Positions 36,213-45,388 of a DNA stretch of 64,000 bases are shown here, in pieces (the first letter of the stretch is position 1; the number at the start of each line of letters is the position of its first letter). The translations under genes and the position numbers were made by a program. The notes under the pieces are model-generated. The model had not been told where the DNA came from. It searched no databases and worked only from the letters and a program-made list of their open reading frames with translations. Origin of the DNA: Palsa-295 sp963781105 (GTDB lineage Bacteria > Acidobacteriota > Terriglobia > Acidiferrales > UBA7541); the NCBI GenBank assembly GCA_963781105.1, contig CAWAED010000006.1, positions 13,111-77,110 on the forward strand. The letters run 5' to 3'.

Positions 36213-37673
36213 ATGATTGAAGGATCTATCCCCGAAGGGCTGACGTTCGATGACGTACTGCTCCTGCCGGGGAAATCGGCAATTTTGCCGACGCAGGCGG
36301 ACACCCGAACCTGCCTTTCGCGAAAAATCTCGCTGGATATTCCAATTGTGGCGGCGGCGATGGACACCGTCACGGATGCTCGCCTGGCCATTGCCATCGC
36401 GCGCCAGGGCGGCATCGGCTTCGTCCATCGCAATATGACGATTGACCGGCAGGCGGAAGAAATAGACCGCGTGAAGCGTTCGGAAAGCGGAATGATCGTT
36501 GATCCCGTCACGATCTCGCCCGAGCTTTCCGTGCGCCAGGCGCTCGACATCATGACGAAGTACCGCGTGTCAGGCTTGCCGGTAACGCGCGGTTCGCGAC
36601 TCGTGGGTATTTTGACCAATCGCGACCTGCGCTTCGAACGCAATCTGGATCAGCCGGTCAGCGCAGTGATGACCAAGGACAATCTCGTTACCGTTCCAGT
36701 AGGTACGACGCTCGAGGAATCCGAGCGCCTGCTGCAGCGCCACCGCATCGAAAAACTGCTGGTGGTGGACGCTGATTTCAACCTCAAGGGTTTGATCACC
36801 GTAAAAGACATACAAAAGAAGATTGAGTTTCCCAACGCGACGAAGGACGAGCACGGCCGCCTGCGCGTGGGCGCCGCCATCGGCGCGACGGGGGATTACC
36901 TGGAACGTGCGGAGGAAATGGCGCGCGAAAAAGTGGACGTGCTCGCGATTGACACCGCACACGGCCACAGCACCCGCGTAATGGAAGCCGTTCGCGCGGT
37001 GCGCCAGAAGTTCCCGGAAATTCAGATCGTTGCAGGCAACGTGGCTACCGCCGAAGGCGCGAAAGATTTGATCTCTCTCGGGATTGATGGACTGAAAGTG
37101 GGTATCGGACCGGGCTCGATTTGCACCACGCGCGTCGTCACCGGCGCCGGCGTCCCGCAGATTACGGCCATTATGGAAGCTTCGCGCGCCGCGAAAGGCA
37201 CCGGCGTGCCGATCATCGCGGATGGTGGCATAAAATTTTCAGGTGACATCACCAAGGCCATCGCAGCCGGTGCGAATTCCGTAATGATTGGCGGGCTTTT
37301 CGCCGGGACCGAAGAATCGCCGGGCGAAACAATCCTTTATCAAGGCCGCACTTTCAAATCCTATCGCGGCATGGGTTCGCTCGGTGCTATGGAAGCAGGT
37401 TCCGCCGACCGTTACGCGCAAGAAGGCGCTCCGCGCGGCAAGTCTGTTCCCGAAGGAATCGAGGGGCAGGTGCCGTACAAAGGACCGCTTTCGGGTCTTG
37501 TGGACCAGCTCGTCGGCGGCCTGCGTAGCGGCATGGGCTACTGCGGCACAGCAAATCTCACCGAGCTTCACGAACGCAGCAAATTCATACGTATTTCCTC
37601 CGCGGGCTTGCGCGAGAGCCACGTTCACGACGTGATCATTACTCGCGAAGCGCCAAACTACCGGTTGGAATAG
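36213..37673 (+). CDS. guaB: Inosine-5'-monophosphate dehydrogenase
   Basis: IMP dehydrogenase oxidises IMP to XMP, the committed step to GMP. The 486-residue protein has the TIM barrel interrupted by two CBS domains (about 95-205, with VSGLPVTRGSRLVGILTNRDLR). The catalytic Cys lies in GPGSICTTR, followed by the mobile flap and the GYCGTANL segment near the C-terminus. It starts at ATG behind GGAGAGG, downstream of the promoter at 36075. Confidence 0.97.
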   Translation: MIEGSIPEGLTFDDVLLLPGKSAILPTQADTRTCLSRKISLDIPIVAAAMDTVTDARLAIAIARQGGIGFVHRNMTIDRQAEEIDRVKRSESGMIVDPVTISPELSVRQALDIMTKYRVSGLPVTRGSRLVGILTNRDLRFERNLDQPVSAVMTKDNLVTVPVGTTLEESERLLQRHRIEKLLVVDADFNLKGLITVKDIQKKIEFPNATKDEHGRLRVGAAIGATGDYLERAEEMAREKVDVLAIDTAHGHSTRVMEAVRAVRQKFPEIQIVAGNVATAEGAKDLISLGIDGLKVGIGPGSICTTRVVTGAGVPQITAIMEASRAAKGTGVPIIADGGIKFSGDITKAIAAGANSVMIGGLFAGTEESPGETILYQGRTFKSYRGMGSLGAMEAGSADRYAQEGAPRGKSVPEGIEGQVPYKGPLSGLVDQLVGGLRSGMGYCGTANLTELHERSKFIRISSAGLRESHVHDVIITREAPNYRLE

Positions 37674-37734
37674 AGCGCCCATTTGAAAGATTCCGCCGCA
37701 TCATCGCCGCTTCGTGCCGGGTGGGCCTGCTAGG

Positions 37735-38226
37735 ATGCCCTGGCTCAAGCGTTGGTGGCCGGCCATCGTATGGGCAATCGCGATTTCGGGTTTTTCTACC
37801 GGCGCGTTTACATCTGAAAATACCAGCCGCATCATCATCCCCGTCCTGCATTTTCTTTTTCCGCACGCTTCCCCGGACACCTTGGCTTTCATGCATCACA
37901 TCGTCCGCAAGTGCGCGCACTTCACCGAATATTTCATTTTCAGTTTGCTGATCTTGCGCGGATTGCGCGCCGGCGAAAAGGGCATGCATCTGCGCTGGGC
38001 GCTGGTTACTATTCTGATTGTTGCGGGCTATGCTGCGATGGACGAATATCATCAGTCATTTGTTCCGGGGCGCACTCCTGCCGTCACCGATGTGTTGATC
38101 GACACGTCTGGTGGAACCGCCGCACAAATCGTAGCTTCGCTTTGGGTGCTATTGGGCCACGCACGTGATAAACGCCGGCAGAATGAACTGGCAGCCGTCA
38201 AAACCACTTCGCCGGAAATGCATTGA
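37735..38226 (+). CDS. VanZ-like membrane protein
   Basis: The protein has 163 residues and four membrane segments. It carries the VanZ-family signature RKCAHFTEYFIFSLL and DEYHQSFVPGRTPAVTDVLIDT. VanZ relatives are linked to glycopeptide tolerance in some species, but most are of unknown role. The start is not certain: ATG 37735 lacks a well-placed ribosome-binding site, and a GTG at 37714 would add seven residues. It lies between guaB and the M61 gene on the same strand. Confidence 0.85.
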   Translation: MPWLKRWWPAIVWAIAISGFSTGAFTSENTSRIIIPVLHFLFPHASPDTLAFMHHIVRKCAHFTEYFIFSLLILRGLRAGEKGMHLRWALVTILIVAGYAAMDEYHQSFVPGRTPAVTDVLIDTSGGTAAQIVASLWVLLGHARDKRRQNELAAVKTTSPEMH

Positions 38227-38255
38227 GTTTCCGAAAATCTCGAGAGGACGTGCCC

Positions 38256-40124
38256 ATGTCACATCGTTTGCTTGTGGCCGCTTTGTTGGTCGCTGCGATT
38301 GGTGTTGTCGGCTTGCCGGTTGCCTCAGCTTCGCCAGCGGCGGATCCGATCAGTTACGAATTGAAGTTCGAGCGTCCTAATACTCATTTGCTCGATGTGA
38401 CGATCCACGTCGATTCTCTTTCTGGCGCGTCCGTAGATTTTGCGATCCCCGATTGGGCGCCCGGCTCTTACTACATCGAAAACTATGCGGCCAACGTGCA
38501 GCAGTTCCGCACGCACAGCAGCGAGGGGCGAGAGCTTTCCTGGCGCAAAACGGACAGCCAGACATGGCGCATCGAGCTCGCGGGCGCGAAGGCTGTAACC
38601 GTGGAATATCAAGTTTTTGCCAACACGCTGCAGAACAATATCGCGCAGTACAACGAGCACCACGCATTCATCGGCGGACCATCCCTGTGGATGTACGTGG
38701 TGGGTGCGAAGGAGCGGCCGGCCACGCTTTCAATCGCCGTGCCGCAAGGATGGCGCGTGGCGACGGGCATGAGCCACACCTCGGCTAGCACGTTTCAAGC
38801 GACCAATTACGATACGTTTGGGGATTGTCCGCTGGAGATTTCCGATTTTGCCGAGAAGGACTTCGAAGTTCTGGGCACCAAGTATCACGTGATCGTGGAC
38901 GATGTGATCGGCCACAAGGACTTCACGAAATTCGTCGCTGATCTGCACAAAGCCGTCGCCACGATCGTTCCGATGTTCCAACCGGTAGCCGGCAATTCAA
39001 CTCAGGCTGCTCCGTTCGCGGATTACTATTTTATTTTTCACGTTTGGCCGAAGACCGGCGGCGGCCTGGAGCACCTGAACTCCACGCAAATAGATTTCTC
39101 GACCGACTGGGATTCGATGGAGCCCGTACCCGGCGTCGGCACGCAATATAATCTGAAGCTCTTTGTGGCCGCGCACGAATTCTTCCACGCCTGGAATGTG
39201 AAGCGCCTGCGCCCGTTGCCTTTGGGGCCGTTTGACTACACGCAGATGGTGCACACGCCGTCCTTGTGGATCTCCGAAGGATTGACCAGCTATTACGGCG
39301 AGTTGGCTCTCGAACGCGCCGGGCTGATTACGCCACAGCAATATCTAGAGAGCATCGGCGTGCTGATCACCAAGTTCGAACAGAGGCCGGGACGTTCCGA
39401 GCGCAGCATCGAGGACACCAGCTGGGATACCTGGTTCCCGCGCAACGGAGTGATTCAGCAGGCCAACAATCTGGAGAACACCTGGTACTCGTATTACGAC
39501 GGTGGACAAATCATGGGCCACATCCTCGATTTCGCGATTCGCCAGAACACAAGCGACCAGAAATCGCTCGACGATTGGATGCGTTTGCTTTATTCCCGCT
39601 ATGCGCTGCCGAAACCCGGTTTCCAGCCGGGCGATCCGATCAAGGCTGCGTCAGAAGTTGCCGGCGCAGACGAAAGCGATCTATTTACCCATTATATTTC
39701 CGGCAAGGATCCGATTCCCTACGAGAAATATTTCGCGTACGCCGGGATTGCGGTGGAGAAGAAACTCGACGCGAGCAAGGCCTGGGACGGCATGGAGACT
39801 GCGAAGAATGACGGCGACGGCCGCGCCAAGATTCGCAACATTATTCCCGGCAGCCCCGCGGAAACGGGCGGACTTGATCGCGATGACGTAATCTACGCGG
39901 TAGATAGCCGCGCCCTGGATTCCTCCGATGCGTTCACCAAGGAAATCGCCGCGCGCAAGCCTGGTGACACGGTGAAGATCACCGTGCTGCGTCTCGGGGA
40001 GTTCAAGGAATTTCCCGTCACGCTCGCAGCGAGTCCGTATCCCACCTACACGCTTAAGTCGATGGAGCATCCGACGGATCAGCAGAAGGCTATCTACAAT
40101 TCGTGGCTGGGGATAAAGCAGTAA
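38256..40124 (+). CDS. Secreted M61-family peptidase with PDZ domain
   Basis: From ATG 38256 (GAGAGGA upstream) the protein has 622 residues. A signal peptide (about 1-26) is followed by the beta-rich N-domain, then the thermolysin-like zinc site AAHEFFHAWNVKRLRP with the third ligand in WISEGLTSYYGE, as in glycyl aminopeptidase/M61 proteins. A PDZ domain lies near the C-terminus (IRNIIPGSPAETGGLDRDDVIYAVDSRALDS). It likely digests peptides in the periplasm or outside. It converges on rplQ. Confidence 0.92.
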   Translation: MSHRLLVAALLVAAIGVVGLPVASASPAADPISYELKFERPNTHLLDVTIHVDSLSGASVDFAIPDWAPGSYYIENYAANVQQFRTHSSEGRELSWRKTDSQTWRIELAGAKAVTVEYQVFANTLQNNIAQYNEHHAFIGGPSLWMYVVGAKERPATLSIAVPQGWRVATGMSHTSASTFQATNYDTFGDCPLEISDFAEKDFEVLGTKYHVIVDDVIGHKDFTKFVADLHKAVATIVPMFQPVAGNSTQAAPFADYYFIFHVWPKTGGGLEHLNSTQIDFSTDWDSMEPVPGVGTQYNLKLFVAAHEFFHAWNVKRLRPLPLGPFDYTQMVHTPSLWISEGLTSYYGELALERAGLITPQQYLESIGVLITKFEQRPGRSERSIEDTSWDTWFPRNGVIQQANNLENTWYSYYDGGQIMGHILDFAIRQNTSDQKSLDDWMRLLYSRYALPKPGFQPGDPIKAASEVAGADESDLFTHYISGKDPIPYEKYFAYAGIAVEKKLDASKAWDGMETAKNDGDGRAKIRNIIPGSPAETGGLDRDDVIYAVDSRALDSSDAFTKEIAARKPGDTVKITVLRLGEFKEFPVTLAASPYPTYTLKSMEHPTDQQKAIYNSWLGIKQ

Positions 40125-40134
40125 AAACGTGCCG

Positions 40135-40152
40135 GGCGAGGCACGCCTCGCC
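40135..40152. repeat. Short perfect inverted repeat after the M61 gene
   Basis: GGCGAGGC (40135-40142) and GCCTCGCC (40145-40152) are exact complements two bases apart. It is the first of three palindromic units in the 164-base convergent gap, and may be a dispersed palindromic element or a cruciform-prone end structure. Confidence 0.6.
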
Positions 40153-40183
40153 TAGCTTGCTTTCGTGGCGCGTTCGACATCGC

Positions 40184-40209
40184 GAGTGCGGCGGCGCGCC
40201 GCCGCACTC
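40184..40209. repeat. Perfect 26-base palindrome
   Basis: GAGTGCGGCGGCG (40184-40196) is followed at once by its exact complement CGCCGCCGCACTC (40197-40209). There is no T-run after it on the plus strand. It may end the M61 transcript or be a repetitive extragenic element. Confidence 0.7.
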
Positions 40210-40232
40210 CATATGAGCCCGGGTAAAATAAA

Positions 40233-40264
40233 AAGGCCCGCTTCGATTGTTCGAAACGGGCCTT
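40233..40264 (-). terminator. Terminator of the ribosomal-protein superoperon
   Basis: AAGGCCCG-C-TTCGA pairs with TCGAA-A-CGGGCCTT (40233-40246 with 40251-40264) around TTGT, with one internal mismatch. On the minus strand it is followed by TTTTATTTTA, an excellent T-tract, 24 bases past the rplQ stop. On the plus strand the tail is weaker but could also end M61 transcripts. Confidence 0.88.
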
Positions 40265-40288
40265 CGTAATTTTGAACTGCTCGGAATA

Positions 40289-40732
40289 TTACTTCGTTGA
40301 CGCTACGGCTTCCTTCTCTTCTTCCGGAGCCTCGACTTCCTCTCTCCTACGCTGCTTCTTTTCTTTCTTCTTGAGCTCCGAACCGATGAACTCGAGAATC
40401 GCGAGGTCCGCTCCATCGCCCAGTCGCCAACCGGCGTGGATGATGCGGGTATAACCGCCAGGGCGCTCGGCAAACCGCGGGGCGAGCACGTCGAAGAGCT
40501 TATCGGTTGCCGCGGGCGTCATCAGAAACGCAGCGGCCTGACGGCGCGCATGCAGCGAATCGCGCTTTCCTAGCGTGATCATCTTCTCCGCCAGCCGCCG
40601 CGTGGCCTTCGCGCGCAGGATGGTGGTGTGGATGCGTTCTTTTTCGATGAGGTTCGTCACCAGGTTGCGCAGCACGGCGCGACGATGCGCCGGCTGCTTC
40701 CCCAGTTTCGATCCGGACTTAAGGTGTCTCAT
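40289..40732 (-). CDS. rplQ: Ribosomal protein L17
   Basis: This large-subunit protein near the exit tunnel has 147 residues. MRHLKSGSKLGKQPAHRRAVLRNLVTNLI is followed by TTILRAKATRRLAEKMITL, both diagnostic. The C-terminal 30 residues (KKKEKKQRRREEVEAPEEEKEAVAS) are a charged extension beyond the usual 120-residue length. Last gene of the superoperon. Confidence 0.96.
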   Translation of the reverse strand: MRHLKSGSKLGKQPAHRRAVLRNLVTNLIEKERIHTTILRAKATRRLAEKMITLGKRDSLHARRQAAAFLMTPAATDKLFDVLAPRFAERPGGYTRIIHAGWRLGDGADLAILEFIGSELKKKEKKQRRREEVEAPEEEKEAVASTK

Positions 40733-40769
40733 AGTCGCTTACCTTGGCTCCCGGCCGCGTGCAGCGGGG

Positions 40770-41810
40770 TTAAAGAGCCGTGGCGTCCCCCTCAGAAGGC
40801 GGAGGCGCGGTCTGGCTAGGCAGCGGCGGCCAGATGATGCGGCCGTGCTCGTCGAACTTCATGCCGAGGCTCAAGCCCATCTTGTGCAAGATGTCCTTGA
40901 TCTCATTCAGAGACTTGCGCCCGAAATTTTTGGTCTTCAGCATTTCGGATTCGGTCTTCTGCACCAGCTCGCGCAGGTTCTGAATGTTGGCGTTCTTCAA
41001 GCAGTTGTAAGAACGCACCGAAAGTTCCAGTTCCTCCACCGACCGGTCCAGATACTCCAGGCGCGGATCGCTGTAGTTTTCGATCACTTCTTCCGGCAGG
41101 TCCGGCGTTTCTTCGAAGTTGATGAAGATGCTCATGTGGTCCTTCACCAGCTTCGACGCCAGGCCGATCGCATCCTGCGGAGTGATCGCGGCGTTGGTCC
41201 AGACTTCGAGCGTGAGCTTTTCGTAGTCGGTCATCTGTCCCAAGCGAGCCGCTTCCACGGCGTAATTCACCTTGCGAACCGGCGAGTGCACCGAGTCAAT
41301 CGGGATGTAACCGATCGGCAGGTCTTCGTCGAAGTTGCGGTCGGCAGCCACGTAACCGCGGCCGTTCTTGACGCGCAATTCGAGTTCGAGTTTGCCGCCT
41401 TCGCTGACGGTGGCGATGTAAACGTTTTTGTCGAGCACCGCGATGTCCGCATCTTCTTCGATCTTCGCAGACGTCACAGGACCCGGCGTATCAACGATCA
41501 GCGTGATCGTCTTCGGCTGGTCGGTGTTCAACTTCAGCGGAACCTGTTTCAGGTTCAGGATGATGTCCGTGGCATCTTCTACAACGCCCGGAATCGGCGA
41601 AAACTCGTGCAACACGCCTTCGATTTTTACCGCGGTGATGGCCGCGCCTTCAATCGAACTGAGCAGCGCGCGCCGCAGCGAATTACCGACGGTGGTTCCC
41701 CAGCCGCGCTCGAAAGGCTGCGCTGAGAATTTCCCGTACTTGTCCGTCAATGTTTCCGGTTCTGCTGCCAACCGCTTTGGTTTCTGGAAGCCCTTCCACA
41801 TCTTCGACAT
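40770..41810 (-). CDS. rpoA: RNA polymerase alpha subunit
   Basis: Alpha nucleates RNA polymerase assembly through its N-terminal domain (FSAQPFERGWGTTVGNSLRRALL) and contacts UP elements and activators through the C-terminal helix-hairpin-helix domain (EELELSVRSYNCLKNANI, NFGRKSLNEIKDIL). I choose ATG 41810, with AGGAGGA directly upstream; the frame is open 12 codons further. 346 residues, ending in a short Pro/Ser tail. Confidence 0.97.
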   Translation of the reverse strand: MSKMWKGFQKPKRLAAEPETLTDKYGKFSAQPFERGWGTTVGNSLRRALLSSIEGAAITAVKIEGVLHEFSPIPGVVEDATDIILNLKQVPLKLNTDQPKTITLIVDTPGPVTSAKIEEDADIAVLDKNVYIATVSEGGKLELELRVKNGRGYVAADRNFDEDLPIGYIPIDSVHSPVRKVNYAVEAARLGQMTDYEKLTLEVWTNAAITPQDAIGLASKLVKDHMSIFINFEETPDLPEEVIENYSDPRLEYLDRSVEELELSVRSYNCLKNANIQNLRELVQKTESEMLKTKNFGRKSLNEIKDILHKMGLSLGMKFDEHGRIIWPPLPSQTAPPPSEGDATAL

Positions 41811-41869
41811 TCCTCCTGGCCCGCCCGCGGCGGACCTACAAACCACTTAACGTTGATAATTTCCTGGCA

Positions 41870-42502
41870 CTACTTCGAGTAAAGTTCGACGATGAGCTGT
41901 TCGTTCATCGGCGGTGTCTGCACGTCTTCGCGACGCGGCAGCGCCACGACCCGGGCCTTGAAATTCGCCGGGTCGATATCCAGCCACGGGGCTACACCCT
42001 GGCTCTTCGCCAGATTGCGCGCTTCGAGGATCATCGCGTTCTCGTGCATGTTGTCTTTCAGCGCGATTTCATCGCCCACGTTGACCAGATAGCTGGGAAT
42101 GTTGACCTTCTGGCCCTTCACGCGAATGTGCCCATGCAGCACGAGCTGCCGCGCTTGCGAACGCGAGCCGGCAATGCCCATGCGATAGATCACGTTGTCC
42201 AGACGGCGCTCCAGCATCACCATCAGGTTCGAGCCGGTGGGGCCCTTGGTGCGCACGGCTTTCTCGAAATAGTTGCGGAATTGCCGCTCGAGCAGGCCGT
42301 AGGTGCGCTTCACCTTCTGCTTTTCGCGCAACTGCACGCCGTAGCCCACCATCTTTGCCCGCCGGGCCTGGCCGTGCTGCCCGGGAACGAAATTGCGCTT
42401 CTCGATCGCGCACTTTTCTGTAAAACACCGCAGGCCTTTCAAGAAGAGTTTTTGCCCTTCTCTTCGGCACAGCCGGCAGACTGCTTCACGATGTCTTGCC
42501 AA
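41870..42502 (-). CDS. rpsD: Ribosomal protein S4, zinc-binding form
   Basis: S4 starts 30S assembly. The 210-residue protein retains the full N-terminal metal site C9, C12, C26 and C31, the zinc ('C+') paralogue type, and the S4 RNA-binding domain RRLDNVIYRMGIAGSRSQARQLVLHGHI. It lies in the alpha-operon order rpsM-rpsK-rpsD-rpoA-rplQ. Confidence 0.97.
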   Translation of the reverse strand: MARHREAVCRLCRREGQKLFLKGLRCFTEKCAIEKRNFVPGQHGQARRAKMVGYGVQLREKQKVKRTYGLLERQFRNYFEKAVRTKGPTGSNLMVMLERRLDNVIYRMGIAGSRSQARQLVLHGHIRVKGQKVNIPSYLVNVGDEIALKDNMHENAMILEARNLAKSQGVAPWLDIDPANFKARVVALPRREDVQTPPMNEQLIVELYSK

Positions 42503-42552
42503 GTCCTTCTCTCCTTTGGTTCAGCTCCAAAACTTTCAAACCTGCGGGCCGG

Positions 42553-43014
42553 TTATACGCGGCGGCGCTTGGGCGGACGGCAACCGTTGTGCGGAACCGG
42601 CGTCACGTCCTTGATCGCATTGATGTGCAAGCCTGAAGAAGCCAGGGCGCGCACTGCGGATTCGCGTCCGGCGCCCGGACCCTTCACGCGCACTTCCACC
42701 GATTTCATGCCGTATTGATCGCGCGCCACGCCCGCCGCCGTCGCGGCCGCTTGCTGCGCCGCATAGGGCGTGCCTTTGCGAGAGCCCTTGAAGCCCACCG
42801 AGCCGGCCGAAGACCAGCTCACTGCGCGGCCGTCGGGATCGGTGAGCGTCACGATCGTGTTGTTGAACGTCGCCTGGATGCAGACCACGCCATGCGGCAC
42901 CACGCGCTTCTCGCGCTTCTTGCGAAATTCCTTTTTGCGCTTGGAAGCAGCCTTCGCTCCCGCTGCCGGCGCTGCTCCTGGTGCTGCCGCTGCGTCTTTG
43001 GGTTCTTTTGCCAC
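42553..43014 (-). CDS. rpsK: Ribosomal protein S11
   Basis: This 30S platform protein has 153 residues, with a GVVCIQATFNNTIVTLTDPDG core and the C-terminal DVTPVPHNGCRPPKRRRV. An Ala/Lys-rich N-terminal extension of about 35 residues precedes the conserved part. It lies 55 bases after rpsM. Confidence 0.96.
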   Translation of the reverse strand: MAKEPKDAAAAPGAAPAAGAKAASKRKKEFRKKREKRVVPHGVVCIQATFNNTIVTLTDPDGRAVSWSSAGSVGFKGSRKGTPYAAQQAAATAAGVARDQYGMKSVEVRVKGPGAGRESAVRALASSGLHINAIKDVTPVPHNGCRPPKRRRV

Positions 43015-43069
43015 GCTTGTCTCTCTCCTGTCATTCTTAACCGTTTAATTCTTTCGCCGGCTTTACTGC

Positions 43070-43453
43070 TTACTTGCGCGGCGCGATCTTCTTTGCCGCC
43101 ACAGCGCCCTTGCGCGGACCTTTGCGCGTGCGCGCGTTGGTGTGCGTGCGCTGCCCGCGGACCGGCAGATTGCGCCGGTGACGCAGTCCCCGGTAAGCCT
43201 GAATTTCAATCAGGCGCCGGATGTTCATCTGCGTTTCCTTGCGCAGGTCGCCTTCGATGCCGCCTTCGGATTCAATGGCCGCGCGCAGGCGGGTCACTTC
43301 ATCTTCAGTCAATTCCTTGATCTTCTTGGTGTGATCCACCTTGGCTTTATCGGCGAGCTCGCGAGCGCGCGCCTGTCCGATACCGTAGATGGACGTGAGC
43401 CCAATCCAGAGTCGCTTATTCGGCGGTAGATCCACACCTGCGATGCGAGCCAT
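43070..43453 (-). CDS. rpsM: Ribosomal protein S13
   Basis: This protein of the 30S head contacts L5 and the P-site tRNA. 127 residues: MARIAGVDLPPNKRLWIGLTS-type start, helix-hairpin-helix YGIGQARA, and a basic tail with GLRHRRNLPVRGQRTHTNARTRKGP. Follows rpmJ by 12 bases. Confidence 0.97.
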   Translation of the reverse strand: MARIAGVDLPPNKRLWIGLTSIYGIGQARARELADKAKVDHTKKIKELTEDEVTRLRAAIESEGGIEGDLRKETQMNIRRLIEIQAYRGLRHRRNLPVRGQRTHTNARTRKGPRKGAVAAKKIAPRK

Positions 43454-43465
43454 AAAGTTTTCCCC

Positions 43466-43579
43466 TTATCCCTGGCGCTGGCGGTGCTTGGCGTTCGTGC
43501 AGATCACCCGCACCACGCCGCGCCGATGCACGATCTTGCACTTCATGCAGATTTTCTTTACCGATGCACGTACCTTCAT
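43466..43579 (-). CDS. rpmJ: Ribosomal protein L36, zinc form
   Basis: A 37-residue protein: MKVRASVKKICMKCKIV begins it, and Cys11, Cys14, Cys27 and His32 make the zinc site, so this is the zinc-containing type. It occupies the usual place between infA and rpsM. Confidence 0.96.
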   Translation of the reverse strand: MKVRASVKKICMKCKIVHRRGVVRVICTNAKHRQRQG

Positions 43580-43618
43580 GTTCGACTCCGTTCCCCTGTT
43601 TCCTGTTCTTGCTTCGGA

Positions 43619-43882
43619 CTACTTGTATCTGTAAACGATCCTGCCGCGCGTGAGATCGTAGGGCGAAAGCTCAACGGCCACGCGGTCTCCCGACAGGATG
43701 CGAATGAAATTCTTGCGCATCTTTCCCGAAATGTGGGCCAGCACCTGGTGCTTATTTTCCAGCTCGACGCGAAACATGGCGTTCGGGAGCGGTTCGATCA
43801 CCGTGGCCATCACTTCGATGGCGTCTTCTTTTCCGCTTCCTTCGCCCGGTTTCTTCTTGTCCTGCTCTGGCCTTGGTTTCAT
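43619..43882 (-). CDS. infA: Translation initiation factor IF-1
   Basis: IF-1 binds the 30S A site. The OB fold is clear: KEDAIEVMATVIEPLPNAMFRVELENKH, then AHISGKMRKNFIRILSGDRV and SPYDLTRGRIVYRYK. An N-terminal extension of about 15 residues (KPRPEQDKKKPGEGS) makes 87 in total instead of about 72. The ATG at 43882 follows CAGGAG, which supports the longer form. Confidence 0.95.
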   Translation of the reverse strand: MKPRPEQDKKKPGEGSGKEDAIEVMATVIEPLPNAMFRVELENKHQVLAHISGKMRKNFIRILSGDRVAVELSPYDLTRGRIVYRYK

Positions 43883-43925
43883 GCGCTCCTGTCTGCGACT
43901 TCCGAAAATTCCCGCTACTCGATCT

Positions 43926-44699
43926 TTACCAAACCGGCCCCGCCGCTTCTTTCGGCCGCGTCAGAATCCATGGGCCGTTCTTGGTTACCGCGACGGTGTG
44001 CTCGAAGTGCGCCGAATCACTACCGTCTGCCGTTACCGCGGTCCACTCATCATCCAGCACCCGCACGCCGGGACCGCCCGTATTCACCATGGGCTCGATC
44101 GCCAGCACCATGCCCTCTTGCAGCCGCGCCCCCTGTCCCGGTGTGCCGTAATTCGGGAGCTGCGGGTCTTCATGCATCTTGGTGCCGATACCGTGACCCA
44201 CAAACTCGCGCACTACCGAGTAACCGTTCTTCTCGACCCATTGCTGCACCGCGGCAGAGACATCACCCAAGCGGTTTCCCGGCCGGACTTTGTCAATCGC
44301 GTGTTCCAGCGATTCGCGCGTCACCCGCAGTAGCTTCTCGCGCTCTGGCGTAATCTTGCCCACCGGCACCGTGAGCGCCGCGTCGCCGAAGTAGCCCTCC
44401 AGCTCGACGCCAAAATCCATCGAGAGGATGTCGCCTTCACGCAGCTTCCGCGCCGGCGAAGGAATCCCGTGCACCACTTCCTGATTGATCGAGGTGCACA
44501 CCGAACCCGGATACCCGCGATAGCCCTTGAACGCTGGCCGCGCGCCCTGCTTCGCCGTGTATTTCTCGGCGAACTCATCGAGCTCTTTGGTCGAAATGCC
44601 CGGCCGAATCATCGTGCGCATTTCGGCCAACGCCGTCCAGACGATCTGTCCCGCGCGGTACATCTTCTCGAGCTCAGCAGGCGACTTACAGATAACCAT
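43926..44699 (-). CDS. map: Methionine aminopeptidase, type I
   Basis: This enzyme removes the initiator Met. 257 residues, with metal ligands in MDFGVELEGYFGDAALT (two Asp), FVGHGIGTKMHE (His), LAIEPMV (Glu) and AHFEHTVAV (Glu). It has no N-terminal SH3-type zinc domain, so it is type Ia. It overlaps the 3' end of adk by 14 bases. Confidence 0.96.
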   Translation of the reverse strand: MVICKSPAELEKMYRAGQIVWTALAEMRTMIRPGISTKELDEFAEKYTAKQGARPAFKGYRGYPGSVCTSINQEVVHGIPSPARKLREGDILSMDFGVELEGYFGDAALTVPVGKITPEREKLLRVTRESLEHAIDKVRPGNRLGDVSAAVQQWVEKNGYSVVREFVGHGIGTKMHEDPQLPNYGTPGQGARLQEGMVLAIEPMVNTGGPGVRVLDDEWTAVTADGSDSAHFEHTVAVTKNGPWILTRPKEAAGPVW

Positions 44700-45366
44700 C
44701 GCGTCCTTCCGCGCGCTTGAGAATATCGTTCAACGCGCGGGTCACTTCCTCCACGTTTGCATCGCCGTTCACGACTTCCAGCACGCCATGCGTCCGGTAG
44801 TAATCCGCCAGCGGCATGGTTTGCCGCTCGTACGCGGCGAAGCGCTCCTTGACGATTTCCGGGCGATCGTCGTCGCGCTGCACCAGCCTGCCGCCGTCGT
44901 TATCGCAAACCCCGGGCACTCGCGGCGGCCGTTCGAGAACGTTGTACGTCTCGCCGCCTACCGAGCACGTCCAGCGGCCGGCGACGCGCCGCACCAGCGT
45001 CTCCGGGCTTACCCGAAACTCGATCACCAGCGGCAATCCCAACCCGCGCCGCTGCAGAATCGCGTTCAGTTCTTCGGCCTGCGGCAGCGTGCGCGGAAAG
45101 CCGTCGAAGATAAAACCGTTCGCACAATCCCGGAGCGACAGCCGCTCTTCGACCATTCCAAGCACGATCTGGTCCGGCACCAGATCACCACGCTCCATAA
45201 TGGGCTTGGCAAGCAGCCCCGCCGGTGTACCGCGCGTGACGGCGTCGCGCAGCATATCGCCGGTGGAAAGATGCGGAACACTCAGCTGCTGCGCCATGCG
45301 CTTAGCCTGGGTGCCCTTCCCGGCTCCCGGCGGCCCTAAGAAAATCAACGCCCGTTTGAGCGCCAT
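44686..45366 (-). CDS. adk: Adenylate kinase
   Basis: Adenylate kinase interconverts ATP, AMP and ADP. The start at ATG 45366 gives MALKRALIFLGPPGAGKGT with the P-loop at residues 11-18. The AMP site (STGDMLRDAVTRG) and DGFPRTLPQAEEL follow, and a long LID is present (RWTCSVGGETYNV … GVCDNDGG). The LID has only two of the usual three or four Cys, so zinc binding is doubtful. 226 residues. Starts 22 bases after secY. Confidence 0.95.
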   Translation of the reverse strand: MALKRALIFLGPPGAGKGTQAKRMAQQLSVPHLSTGDMLRDAVTRGTPAGLLAKPIMERGDLVPDQIVLGMVEERLSLRDCANGFIFDGFPRTLPQAEELNAILQRRGLGLPLVIEFRVSPETLVRRVAGRWTCSVGGETYNVLERPPRVPGVCDNDGGRLVQRDDDRPEIVKERFAAYERQTMPLADYYRTHGVLEVVNGDANVEEVTRALNDILKRAEGRDGYL

Positions 45367-45388
45367 CCTCACCGCCGAAAAATCGTCA

